From Athalassotoga sp964433875 (GTDB lineage Bacteria > Thermotogota > Thermotogae > Mesoaciditogales > Mesoaciditogaceae), in NCBI GenBank assembly GCA_964433875.1, contig CAYSSO010000010.1, positions 1 to 58,505 on the forward strand: 58,505 nt of DNA, in the 5' to 3' direction. Below are positions 51,598-58,505 of this stretch, one piece after another. Position 1 is the stretch's first letter. Each line of letters opens with the position of its first letter. The translations under genes and the position numbers were made by a program. Under the pieces are notes generated by a model, which saw nothing but the letters and a program-made list of their open reading frames with translations, was not told the origin of the DNA and did not search any database.

Positions 51598-52404
51598 TCA
51601 ATAATTTATTTCTTCAGGCTTTTCTTCCTCATCGAAGCCGGCATCTTCTAAATCTTGCTCTTCTTCATCGGTATTTTCAACGTTTTCGACAGCCTCTTCT
51701 GTCTCTTTCATAGGACTACGACCTTCTTTACCTTCAAGGTAGGCATCCGCGATCTTAGAGGTTATCAATTTTATCGCACGGATCGCATCATCATTTCCGG
51801 GAATTATGTAATCAACATCGTCGGGATCGCAGTTCGTATCGGCTATCGCAACTATGGGAATATTCAATATGTGAGCCTCGTAAACGGCATTGTATTCCCT
51901 TTTCGGATCAACTATGTAGAGCGCATCTGGAATCTTCTTCATATCCTTGATGCCACCAAAATATTTTCTAAGCCTTTCGAGTTCCTTTCGAACGTTATTC
52001 GCCTCTTTGACCGGTAATTTATCGATTTCTCCGGCTTTTTCCATCTCTTCGAGTTCCTGAAGTTTCTTTATCCTTCCGGATATGGTCGAGAAATTTGTCA
52101 AAAGGCCGCCGATCCACCTTTTATTTATATAAAAGGCACCACACCTTTTGGCTTCCTCTTCTATTGTTTGAGCACCCTGATGCTTCGTGCAAACAAAAAG
52201 GATACTCTTGTTTTGCTTTCCAAGATCGACAACAAAATCGTACGCCCTGTCAAGCAGATTAGAAGTTTTTTGCAAATCAATTATGTAGATACCTTTTCTG
52301 GCCGCATAAACGTATGGCCTCATCTTTGGGTTCCATCTCTTCGTCTGATGGCCGAAATGGACACCCGCTTCTAACAATTGTTTCATCTTAATTCTTTCTG
52401 CCAC
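51598..52404 (-). CDS. rpsB: 30S ribosomal protein S2
   Basis: 268 aa. MKQLLEAGVHFGHQTKRWNP, YAARKGIYIIDLQKT, NKRWIGGLLTNFSTI and ADTNCDPDDVDYIIPGNDDA are diagnostic. A long acidic tail (about residues 240-268, Glu/Asp-rich) is an extension beyond the conserved part. GTG 52404 follows GGAGGTGTATT. Own promoter at 52504-52532 and a structured 5' leader of about 93 bases. Translation factor Ts gene (tsf), the usual partner, is not next to it; instead tRNA-Arg and tRNA-Ser follow in the same orientation within 9 bases and appear to be cotranscribed. Confidence 0.96.
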   Translation of the reverse strand: MAERIKMKQLLEAGVHFGHQTKRWNPKMRPYVYAARKGIYIIDLQKTSNLLDRAYDFVVDLGKQNKSILFVCTKHQGAQTIEEEAKRCGAFYINKRWIGGLLTNFSTISGRIKKLQELEEMEKAGEIDKLPVKEANNVRKELERLRKYFGGIKDMKKIPDALYIVDPKREYNAVYEAHILNIPIVAIADTNCDPDDVDYIIPGNDDAIRAIKLITSKIADAYLEGKEGRSPMKETEEAVENVENTDEEEQDLEDAGFDEEEKPEEINY

Positions 52405-52497
52405 AATACACCTCCAAATGGTTTAACCTCCACGATCATCACTTCCCACAAAGACCCTTTAGGGCACCCCTTTGAGGGATCAGACCATGTGCGTTGT
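52405..52497 (-). promoter_or_regulatory. Structured 5' leader of rpsB (candidate r-protein autoregulatory element)
   Basis: Untranslated leader from the predicted start near 52497 to the GTG. Minus-strand RNA contains two successive CCCT(C)AAAGGG hairpins and a possible closing pairing ATGGT...ACCAT that brings the start of the leader close to the SD region (TTTGGAGGTG). Position and repeated GC-rich hairpins suggest feedback by S2, as known for rpsB leaders in other bacteria; I cannot match it to a named Rfam family by eye. Confidence 0.45.
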
Positions 52498-52503
52498 CGC
52501 TAA

Positions 52504-52532
52504 ATTATATCATAAGAGCCTCTTTTTGTCTA
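52504..52532 (-). promoter_or_regulatory. rpsB promoter
   Basis: Minus strand TAGACA (52532-52527), 17-base spacer, TATAAT (52509-52504) with an upstream TG. The -35 box contains the TAG stop codon of the upstream dat gene. Confidence 0.85.
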
Positions 52533-53384
52533 CATTTTCACCAGCGTCGATATTACAAGATCTTTAAATGCACTTTCGAGTTTTTTTGCAACTTCCCCTT
52601 TTTTGAATCCCATTTCGTCAACTCTGACTATCGACAACACTCTCGAGAGCGTGCTCAAAAGGATTACTTCTTTCATATCTGGAATTTCATCAAGCCATAT
52701 CCTTCTTTCCACAACTCCAATGCCAATCTCCTTTGCGACGGAAAGCACCTTTGATCTTGTTATGCCAGGAAGTATATTTTCTATTTTGGGAGCAACTATT
52801 TTCTCTCCATCAAAGAATATGTAAGAAGAACTTGAACCTTCCGTTACATATTTTCTCCCGCCATCCTCTCTGAACATCAAAGCCTCATAGGCTCCTTTGG
52901 ATCTTACATATTTCTTTGCGATCACATTTGGAAGCAAATCTGTAGTTTTATGCTCGCAAAATTGATGCCTGAGATCTGGATAGGTTAAAACCTTCCCTCC
53001 CTCTGTCCAAATAGAAGGATCTATCTTTCTGACGGGTTGGACTATCTCCACGAATGTCGGATCGTAATCATCCTCAAAGACATGATCTCTTATCGTATCG
53101 ACTCCACGGGTCAATTGAAGATAAAGTTCCCCTTCTTTTAGATCATTCATCGTTGCAAGTTTATGACCTATCGAGCAAATCTCGTCAAGAGTGTATGGGA
53201 ACTTGATTCCAAAAAACTTAGCGCTTTTTTTCATGCGTTCTATATGATCTTCCAAAAAGACAAAATTCCCATCTTGGAATTTTATAACATCGTAGAGCCC
53301 ATCACCAAATACCATTCCCCTGTCAAATATCCTAATCGCAGGCGATTCAGAATCGATAATCTTTCCATTTACAAAGATGTACAA
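52530..53384 (-). CDS. dat: D-amino-acid (D-alanine) aminotransferase, class IV
   Basis: 284 aa, PLP fold type IV. RIFDRGMVFGDGLYDVIKF, the N-terminal HIERMKKSAKFFGI, the DAAT-type YLQLTRGVDTIRDHVF, catalytic Lys in CEHKTTDLLPNVIAKKYVRS, and YVTEGSSSSYIFFDGEKIV, LPGITRSKVL. The QLTRGV...R-x-H-x-F segment favours D-amino-acid transaminase over branched-chain (IlvE) type. Makes D-Glu and D-Ala interconvert for peptidoglycan. TTG 53384; SD AAAGGAG is about 11 bases upstream. Divergent from the ABC-transporter operon that ends in a dipeptide epimerase. Confidence 0.82.
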   Translation of the reverse strand: MYIFVNGKIIDSESPAIRIFDRGMVFGDGLYDVIKFQDGNFVFLEDHIERMKKSAKFFGIKFPYTLDEICSIGHKLATMNDLKEGELYLQLTRGVDTIRDHVFEDDYDPTFVEIVQPVRKIDPSIWTEGGKVLTYPDLRHQFCEHKTTDLLPNVIAKKYVRSKGAYEALMFREDGGRKYVTEGSSSSYIFFDGEKIVAPKIENILPGITRSKVLSVAKEIGIGVVERRIWLDEIPDMKEVILLSTLSRVLSIVRVDEMGFKKGEVAKKLESAFKDLVISTLVKM

Positions 53385-53399
53385 CCCGCCTCATCTCCT

Positions 53400-53413
53400 T
53401 TGATAAATATCAA
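53400..53413. promoter_or_regulatory. Inverted repeat, candidate operator
   Basis: Perfect TTGATA-2-TATCAA. It overlaps the predicted dat transcription start (-10 at 53424-53419) and lies in the divergent region shared with the ABC operon. No regulator gene is adjacent, so the binding protein is unknown. Confidence 0.35.
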
Positions 53414-53418
53414 GATGT

Positions 53419-53427
53419 ATTTTATCA
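53419..53427 (-). promoter_or_regulatory. dat extended -10
   Basis: Minus strand TGATAAAAT (53427-53419): TAAAAT with TG one base upstream; no clear -35. Start would be near 53412. Confidence 0.45.
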
Positions 53428-53454
53428 CTCAAATGTTGCGTTAAAATGATCTAA

Positions 53455-53488
53455 TTGGCATCATCTGAATTTGAATTTATGTTATGAT
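53455..53488 (+). promoter_or_regulatory. ABC operon promoter region
   Basis: TTGGCA (53455-53460) with TATGTT at 17-base spacing (53478-53483), or alternatively an extended -10 TGTTATGAT at 53480-53488. Either gives a start about 30-45 bases before the GTG of the binding-protein gene. Confidence 0.45.
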
Positions 53489-53528
53489 CGAATTGATTCA
53501 TATTTCAAAGATAGAGGGGTGATTTCGT

Positions 53529-54791
53529 GTGAAAAAGATTTTGATTTTAACTGCCTTTTTGATCGTGGCAGTTATCGCTTTCTCGGCTCCAAAGATCGTC
53601 CTTAACATGGTTCAGGTCTTTACAAGTCCTTCGAGAACTGAGATATTGCAAAACATAATCAATCAATTTGAAGCGATCCACCCGGATGTCCAAATAAATC
53701 TTATATCTCCTCCATATTCTACGGAGTACCAAAAGATCTATCTTATGCTCAGCACAAATCAGCCTCTCGATATCGTTGAAGTTGGAGACTGGTCTTTGGA
53801 AGGCGTTGTCGAACTTGGGAAACTTGTTGATTTGCGGCCCTATATCGCGACATGGGACGCTTCAAATGACATAGTCCCGGGATTGATGAAGGCTGTCAGC
53901 GTTACGGGTGGCATCCCTTACATAATTCCAAATGGAGTCTACGCAAAAGCCTTATTTTACAGACCCGATATTCTTGCAAAGTATGGTATAACGACGCCCC
54001 CGAAAACAATGGATGAACTTTACAGCGATTGTCTCAAAATAACCGATCCAAAAAAGAACCAGTACGGATTTGATTTCAGAGGTACGGGCCTTCCGACGAA
54101 TTTCATAGACATAATAACCACATCTTACATAAACAATATAGACCCTAACAACATGTACAAACTCACAAATGGACAACTCTGGTTTAAAGATCCGCGGGCA
54201 CTTGAAGGGCTGGAAAAATACGTAGATTTTTACAAATACACAGCCCCGAAAGACTCCATAAATTGGGGGTTTGATGAGCAGATTAACGCATTTGTGTCAG
54301 GAACAACCCCATTCTTATTTCAAGACCCTGATACGACAGGACTTTTGAGCACAATGCTAAAGCCAGATCAATGGATGACGGCCCCGCTTCCCATTGGCCC
54401 TTCGGGAAAGGTATATCCGAGTTATGGATTCGGAGGATGGGGAATAACGACTTACTCGAAAAACAAGGATATGGCGTGGGAATTCATAAAATTTTTCACA
54501 ACCCCAAAGATTTCCGCGTACTTTTGCAAGGATTATGGAGCCCTGCCGGTTTTGAAATCCGTGTATGAATCCGATCCTTACTTTAGCCAGGGCGCATTCA
54601 AGGCATGGCAATACATGTTTGAACACCCTGAAACCTATGTTTTTACCTCATATCCACTCAACAACAAAAAATGGACTGAATGGAACGAATACCAGCAGGA
54701 TACGATGCAACAGGTCTTACTTGGAAATATGACTCCTCAAGAGGTTCTTAACAAATGGTACGACTTCTGGAAAGACGCATTCTCCATGTGA
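53529..54791 (+). CDS. ABC transporter extracellular solute-binding protein (family 1, sugar type)
   Basis: 420 aa. Signal peptide MKKILILTAFLIVAVIAFSA followed by PKIVLNMV, no lipobox Cys, so probably released or anchored otherwise. Mature part follows the MalE-type fold: TEILQNIINQFEAIHPDVQI, then STEYQKIYLMLSTNQPLDIV, a hinge region with GGIPYIIPNGVYAKALFYRP, and YGFGGWGITTYSKNKDMAWE. Binds a carbohydrate or related solute outside the cell. GTG 53529 after AGAGGGGTG. First gene of a four-gene operon without an ATPase gene; a shared MsmX-like ATPase elsewhere is likely. Confidence 0.87.
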   Translation: MKKILILTAFLIVAVIAFSAPKIVLNMVQVFTSPSRTEILQNIINQFEAIHPDVQINLISPPYSTEYQKIYLMLSTNQPLDIVEVGDWSLEGVVELGKLVDLRPYIATWDASNDIVPGLMKAVSVTGGIPYIIPNGVYAKALFYRPDILAKYGITTPPKTMDELYSDCLKITDPKKNQYGFDFRGTGLPTNFIDIITTSYINNIDPNNMYKLTNGQLWFKDPRALEGLEKYVDFYKYTAPKDSINWGFDEQINAFVSGTTPFLFQDPDTTGLLSTMLKPDQWMTAPLPIGPSGKVYPSYGFGGWGITTYSKNKDMAWEFIKFFTTPKISAYFCKDYGALPVLKSVYESDPYFSQGAFKAWQYMFEHPETYVFTSYPLNNKKWTEWNEYQQDTMQQVLLGNMTPQEVLNKWYDFWKDAFSM

Positions 54792-55681
54792 AGAGAGGGG
54801 CAAAATCTGCCCCTCTCTTCATTTTCTTGATGATCCTGCCTGTAATTTTGATAATATCGATCTTCACCTTCTATCCTACCATCAATGGAATAATTCTCGC
54901 ATTTGAAAATTATTCCGTTTTCAATTTTTCAAACATTCATTTTGTTGGTCTGAAAAATTTCAATAAAATACTCTCAGATCCGCTTTTTTGGACCGCTTTG
55001 TGGAATACTTTATGGTGGATAGTCTTATCTGTGGCCTTTCAATTTGTTTTGGGCTTTGGCCTTGCGCTTTTGATGAGAGAACCATTCAAAGGTCGCGGGG
55101 TCTACGCAGGTCTTGTCTTTTATCCATGGGCATTGTCCGGTTTTGCCATAGGAATACTCTGGTCGTGGCTTTTGAACGGACAATTTGGATTTATAAATGA
55201 TATTTTGATGAAACTTCACATCATATCCCAGGGTATAAATTTTTTATCTGACCCTTCGTGGGCTTTTTTCTCGGTCATCATGGTTAACATATGGTACGGA
55301 ATTCCATTCTTTGCGATAATGCTTCTTGCGGCACTCCAGTCAATTCCGGAAGAACTTTACGAATCAGCGCAAATAGACGGAGCGGGAGTTTTTTCGAGAT
55401 TTTTTCACGTTACGATTCCATACGTCAGTTCAACCATATTCGCGACTTTGCTTTTAAGAGTGATATGGGTTATGAATTTTCCTGATGTGATATACGGTAT
55501 GACACGCGGCGGGCCGGGCGGAACTACCAATATACTCGCAACTTACATGATAAACATAGTCTACTACAAGAATGATTACAGCCTCGCGTCGGCCGTTGGA
55601 GTTTTTATAATCACAATTCTTACAGTTTATTCGATCTTCTATCTACAATTCACATCAAAGCACGGAGCGGGTGAATTTTGA
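54788..55681 (+). CDS. ABC sugar-transporter permease, MalF/UgpA type
   Basis: 297 aa, six helices (for example SAPLFIFLMILPVILIISIF at the N-terminus). The EAA loop is LYESAQIDGAGVFSRFFHVT, the MalF-type sequence (EAAxxDGA...FxxIxxP). MNFPDVIYGMTRGGPGGTTN is typical of this class. GTG 54788 overlaps the TGA of the binding-protein gene; ATG 54755 in the same frame would add 11 residues from inside the upstream gene. Neither has a strong SD. Confidence 0.87.
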   Translation: MKRGAKSAPLFIFLMILPVILIISIFTFYPTINGIILAFENYSVFNFSNIHFVGLKNFNKILSDPLFWTALWNTLWWIVLSVAFQFVLGFGLALLMREPFKGRGVYAGLVFYPWALSGFAIGILWSWLLNGQFGFINDILMKLHIISQGINFLSDPSWAFFSVIMVNIWYGIPFFAIMLLAALQSIPEELYESAQIDGAGVFSRFFHVTIPYVSSTIFATLLLRVIWVMNFPDVIYGMTRGGPGGTTNILATYMINIVYYKNDYSLASAVGVFIITILTVYSIFYLQFTSKHGAGEF

Positions 55682-56511
55682 TGAAAAAATCAAAAAAGTA
55701 CAAAATATTCAGGGCAACAATGCTTTCAATTTACCTTATCGCCGCGATCATTCCAATATACTGGATAATTTTAACTTCTTTCAAAGTTCCGTCAGACCTT
55801 TACGCTTACCCGATAATTTATTTTCCAAAAGTTTTGACACTTTCGAATTACTCTTATCTTTTCAGTTTCGCAAATTTCACGATTTATTTCAAAAACAGCC
55901 TTTTGGTCTCAGCAATTTCCTCTATCATATCCACCTTACTTTCGATATTCGGCGGATACGTACTTGCCAGATACGACTTTAAACTTAAAGGTTTGGTCAT
56001 AGGGCTTTTATTCTTTTCCCAGATGATACCGGCGTATCTTTTGATGGTTCCACAGTATTCGATGTTTTCAAATCTCGGCCTTATAAATAGTCTTACGGCA
56101 TTAGGAATTCTTTACGTTAACATCGCGGCCGCTTTCAGCACGATAATGGCACGTGGATTTTTCGTAAGAATTCCAAGAAGCCTCGAAGAGGCCGCTATGA
56201 TCGACGGATGTTCCAAAACTGGCGCGCTTTTTAGAATAACCGTTCCTCTTGCGATGCCTGGCATTGCCGCGATTTTCAGTTTTTCATTCATAAATGACTG
56301 GAATGAACTTTTCACTGCCGCTTTATTTTTGAATTCGGACGATAAATACACAATACCTGTCGCGCTTTACTCCTTTATCTCGAAGGCAGGCATACAATGG
56401 GGAGTCTTAAGCGCAGGACTCGTGGTGGCTTTGATCCCGACGATAATCGTCTTTGCTTTCATGCAAAGATTCATAATATCGGGCCTCACACAAGGGGCTT
56501 TGAAAGAATAG
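55681..56511 (+). CDS. ABC sugar-transporter permease, MalG/UgpE type
   Basis: 276 aa, six helices. TSFKVPSDLYAYPIIYFPKV after the first helix and the EAA loop SLEEAAMIDGCSKTGALFRI with ITVPLAMPGIAAI are typical of MalG-type subunits; FSFINDWNELFTAALFLNSD follows. The ATG at 55681 shares bases with the upstream stop (TGATG). Pairs with the MalF-type subunit to form the membrane channel. Confidence 0.88.
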   Translation: MKKSKKYKIFRATMLSIYLIAAIIPIYWIILTSFKVPSDLYAYPIIYFPKVLTLSNYSYLFSFANFTIYFKNSLLVSAISSIISTLLSIFGGYVLARYDFKLKGLVIGLLFFSQMIPAYLLMVPQYSMFSNLGLINSLTALGILYVNIAAAFSTIMARGFFVRIPRSLEEAAMIDGCSKTGALFRITVPLAMPGIAAIFSFSFINDWNELFTAALFLNSDDKYTIPVALYSFISKAGIQWGVLSAGLVVALIPTIIVFAFMQRFIISGLTQGALKE

Positions 56512-56521
56512 GAGGAAGATA

Positions 56522-57553
56522 ATGAAAATATCAGATGTGAAATTCGAGGTTAAAAGGTATGAATATTACGAAACCTTCCATATAACGGGAAGTTCAAGGA
56601 ATACAGCCGAGAACATAGAGGTAAAACTTTTTCTTGACGATGGAACGACAGGCATGGGCGAGGCCTCGCCATCTTACAGGGTTAACGGAGAGATTGTTTC
56701 ATCACTTGTCGCACTTGAATCAAATGTAAAAGAGATGATAAAGGGATTGGATGTCAGAGATTACGCCAAAATTTTTAGAGCAATGGATGGGCTTTCAAAA
56801 TCCGCACCAAGCGTCAAGGCAGCCGTTCAATATGCCACTTTAGATGCTCTCGCGGCTGAAATTGGCCTTCCCGTATATAAAATACTTGGTGGATTAAAGG
56901 ATACAATCGAAACTGACAAGACAATCTCGATAGACACGTTAGAAAGAATGGTTCAAAAGTCGATTGAAACCTTTTCTCAGGGATTTCATATACTGAAGAT
57001 AAAGGTTGGAGAAAACTTAAAAGAAGACATGGACAAAATTTTAGCCATATCGGATGCGACCAAGGGCGCCGAATACGTCATAGACGCAAATCAAGGATAC
57101 TCTCCAAAAGAGGCCATACAATTTGCCAGATTTCTTTACGACAACGGAATAAATGTGAAAATCTTTGAACAGCCCGTAATCTGGAATGATTTTGAAGGAT
57201 TAAAACTCGTAAGGTACGCATCTCCAATCCCTATTGCGGCCGATGAAAGCGCAAGAACCAAATATGATGCTTACATGTTGATAAAAGACGATTGCGTCGA
57301 TCTAATAAACATAAAGTTGATGAAATCTGGTATATCAGATGCACTTGCAATAATTGAGATGGCGAAAACTGCCAATATAGGTCTCATGATAGGATGCATG
57401 TCAGAATCAAGCCTTGGAATAAATCAAAGTGTTCACGTAGCCGCAGGAACAGGCGCCTTTGTGCATTGCGATCTCGACTCTCATATGCTTATCAAAGAAG
57501 ATAAATTCAGGGGAAAATTCACTCAAAATGGGCCTAAGATAAATTTAATTTAG
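56522..57553 (+). CDS. Enolase-superfamily dipeptide epimerase (L-Ala-D/L-amino acid type)
   Basis: 343 aa. Muconate-lactonizing-enzyme subgroup: catalytic K-x-K in HILKIKVGENL, metal ligands in YVIDANQGYSP (Asp), KIFEQPVIW (Glu) and IPIAADESA (Asp), and the opposite-face Lys in INIKLMKSGISDAL. The N-terminal capping domain has SPSYRVNGEIVSSL. These residues fit the dipeptide epimerases that invert the C-terminal residue of L-Ala-D-Glu-like dipeptides, used in peptidoglycan recycling; a related Thermotoga enzyme prefers L-Ala-L/D-Phe. ATG 56522 follows AGGAGGAAGATA. The neighbour dat also handles D-amino acids, giving a shared theme across the divergent promoter. Confidence 0.85.
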   Translation: MKISDVKFEVKRYEYYETFHITGSSRNTAENIEVKLFLDDGTTGMGEASPSYRVNGEIVSSLVALESNVKEMIKGLDVRDYAKIFRAMDGLSKSAPSVKAAVQYATLDALAAEIGLPVYKILGGLKDTIETDKTISIDTLERMVQKSIETFSQGFHILKIKVGENLKEDMDKILAISDATKGAEYVIDANQGYSPKEAIQFARFLYDNGINVKIFEQPVIWNDFEGLKLVRYASPIPIAADESARTKYDAYMLIKDDCVDLINIKLMKSGISDALAIIEMAKTANIGLMIGCMSESSLGINQSVHVAAGTGAFVHCDLDSHMLIKEDKFRGKFTQNGPKINLI

Positions 57554-57662
57554 CGCGTGGCAGGTGGCGTGTGACAGGTAGAGTAAAAATTGAGAATTGA
57601 CAATTGTCAATTTAGACTGTTCACTCTTCATTGATCGAGGCATCTGCTCTCTGTCAATGAAT
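57554..57662. repeat. Intergenic spacer with palindrome and degenerate direct repeat
   Basis: Holds a perfect 18-base palindrome AATTGACAATTGTCAATT (57595-57612) and two near-identical copies of GTGGCAGGT / GTGACAGGT (57557-57565 and 57571-57579, 14-base period), then GTTCACTCTTCATTG, which resembles the CTCACT/ACTCTTCACT units near 21428-21470. It separates convergent genes but has no canonical terminator (no T-run after the palindrome). Confidence 0.5.
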
Positions 57663-58403
57663 TTAAACGAAAAAATTTATAACGCTCACGACAACGGCAG
57701 CAAACAGCACGTATCTTATCCATTTTACTTTTTTCAAAAGCGTGAACTTTGTGCCAAAGTAGGCTCCAGTCATGCTTCCCAAAGAAAGGGTGATGCCTAT
57801 AGGCCAGTTCACCATGCCTTTTGAGACGAAGATCGCGAGAGAGAAGATCGTGTAGGCCGCTATGACAAGAACCTTTATGGCATTTGTCTTGACTATGTCA
57901 AAGCCACCCAAAAAGGTAAGGGCTGCTATAAAGAAAAAACCAACGCCGGCTTGTAAAAAGCCTCCATAAAATCCTATCGCGAAGATCGCGATGTAAGATG
58001 TCCATCTGAATTTTTTAGGGATATTCGATCCGCTCTCCCATACCTTTGGCTCGAATACTATGAATAAACCCATTATTATCAGAATAACCCCTATTACTTT
58101 TTTCAATATTTCTTGATTTATGCTCACAACGAAGAATGTACCCGCTATTGCCCCTATAGACGCGACTATTGCAAATGGTATGGCAGTTCTTATGATATGG
58201 ATCTTTCCCTTTTTAAACTGGTAGGTCGAGACTATATTTTGCAAAAGTATCGATACTCTATTTGTACCATTCGCCATGCCTATGCTTAAACCAAGAAAGG
58301 TAAGAAGAGGAAGAGTGAGAACCGATCCGCCACCTCCGATGACATTCATAAAACCAGTTAAAACGCCTACGGCATAGGTCAAAAGATATAAAAGTATCTC
58401 CAA
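57663..58403 (-). CDS. TauE/SafE family membrane protein (sulfite/anion exporter type)
   Basis: 246 aa, about seven to eight membrane helices in two pseudo-repeated halves: GFMNVIGGGGSVLTLPLLTF in the first and GGFLQAGVGFFFIAALTFLGG in the second, the paired G-x-G-G-G / Q-x-G-x-G signatures of the family. Members move sulfur-containing anions; substrate unknown here. TTG 58403 follows AGGGGGAG. Lies 12 bases after the tail of another minus-strand gene, so cotranscribed with it. Confidence 0.85.
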   Translation of the reverse strand: MEILLYLLTYAVGVLTGFMNVIGGGGSVLTLPLLTFLGLSIGMANGTNRVSILLQNIVSTYQFKKGKIHIIRTAIPFAIVASIGAIAGTFFVVSINQEILKKVIGVILIIMGLFIVFEPKVWESGSNIPKKFRWTSYIAIFAIGFYGGFLQAGVGFFFIAALTFLGGFDIVKTNAIKVLVIAAYTIFSLAIFVSKGMVNWPIGITLSLGSMTGAYFGTKFTLLKKVKWIRYVLFAAVVVSVINFFV

Positions 58404-58415
58404 ATAATCTCCCCC

Positions 58416-58505
58416 TTAAAATGTGTAAGGTCCTACATCTATCTTTAAGTCGGACGGATCAAAGCCTATCACATCTGCTTTTATGAACTTTGAAAGATAA
58501 TCAAC
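58416..58505 (-). CDS. C-terminal end of an unidentified protein (cut by window edge)
   Basis: Open frame entering from the right edge and ending at TAA 58418-58416. About 29 residues are visible, including FIKADVIGFDPSDLKIDVGP and a final YTF. The VIGFDPSDL element resembles the end of a (beta/alpha) domain, as in arginase-like or amidohydrolase proteins, but this is too short to name. Confidence 0.6.
   Translation of the reverse strand, partial: VDYLSKFIKADVIGFDPSDLKIDVGPYTF

Noticed and set aside
57595..57612. Intrinsic terminator of the ABC operon
   Set aside because: Palindrome is AT-rich, has no loop and no following T-run on either strand.
1..58505. Mobile elements, prophage or integrated plasmid
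   Set aside because: No transposase, integrase, phage or conjugation genes, no target-site duplications; codon use is uniform along the window.

Overview
The window reads as a chromosomal segment of a (moderately) thermophilic member of the Thermotogota. Reasons: heavy use of AGA/AGG and ATA codons, very compact operons with stop/start overlaps (ATGA, GTGA, TTGA), many GTG and TTG starts behind strong Shine-Dalgarno sites, and a typical Thermotogota gene complement: long N-extended RecG, both an ATP-type and a PPi-type phosphofructokinase, the archaeal-type asparagine synthetase, MutS2 and a dipeptide epimerase. A Mesoaciditoga/Athalassotoga-like lineage is my best guess, but the sequence alone does not prove it. 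A run of 10 N at 27671-27680 marks a scaffold join, so this is a draft assembly.

Layout. (1) 1-5528, minus strand: glmL/mutL-family ASKHA protein, RNase HI, Yip1-like membrane protein, GT4 glycosyltransferase, polytopic membrane protein, flaG and the 5' part of fliD. (2) 5552-20192, plus strand: a near-gapless 14.6-kb run starting at a divergent promoter: rseC-like, metallo-hydrolase, hpt, a 49-aa membrane peptide, recG, rsmD, a large secreted protein, an outer-membrane barrel protein, mutS2, an FtsA-like ATPase, a CBS-CCA-adding enzyme, a flippase-like protein and rpmE, ending in a bidirectional terminator. (3) 20196-21357, minus strand: asparagine synthetase preceded by a complete transcription attenuator with a 25-codon leader peptide carrying six consecutive Asn codons. 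This is the most striking element in the window. (4) 21572-31382, minus strand: tRNA-Gln with its own promoter and terminator, then lonB-like, rdgB, lysA (broken only by the N gap), ptb, arcC and a tightly coupled trio: a degenerate NtrC-like regulator, a TPR protein and a miniature aldehyde:ferredoxin oxidoreductase. (5) 31475-51416, plus strand: a 20-kb run with galE, rarA, lgt, polA, usp, miaB, mutS, pfkA, pyk, pepF, PPi-type pfk, a DedA-pseudophosphoesterase fusion, an HD-GYP sensor and a 5'-nucleotidase. (6) 51417-53384, minus strand: dat, then rpsB with its own promoter and structured leader, cotranscribed with tRNA-Arg and tRNA-Ser. (7) 53481-57553, plus strand: ABC sugar-type binding protein, two permeases without an ATPase gene, and a dipeptide epimerase. 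(8) 57663-58505, minus strand: TauE/SafE exporter and the tail of an unidentified gene.

Functional themes: DNA maintenance (recG, mutS, mutS2, polA, rarA), translation and RNA modification (rpsB, rpmE, rsmD, miaB, cca, tRNAs), glycolysis (pfkA, pfp, pyk), amino-acid synthesis (asnA, lysA, dat) and cell-envelope functions. No insertion sequence, prophage or CRISPR array is visible. Non-coding stretches over 300 bases occur only upstream of asnA (21105-21650), where attenuator, promoter, a degenerate pyrimidine-rich repeat and a terminator are recorded.
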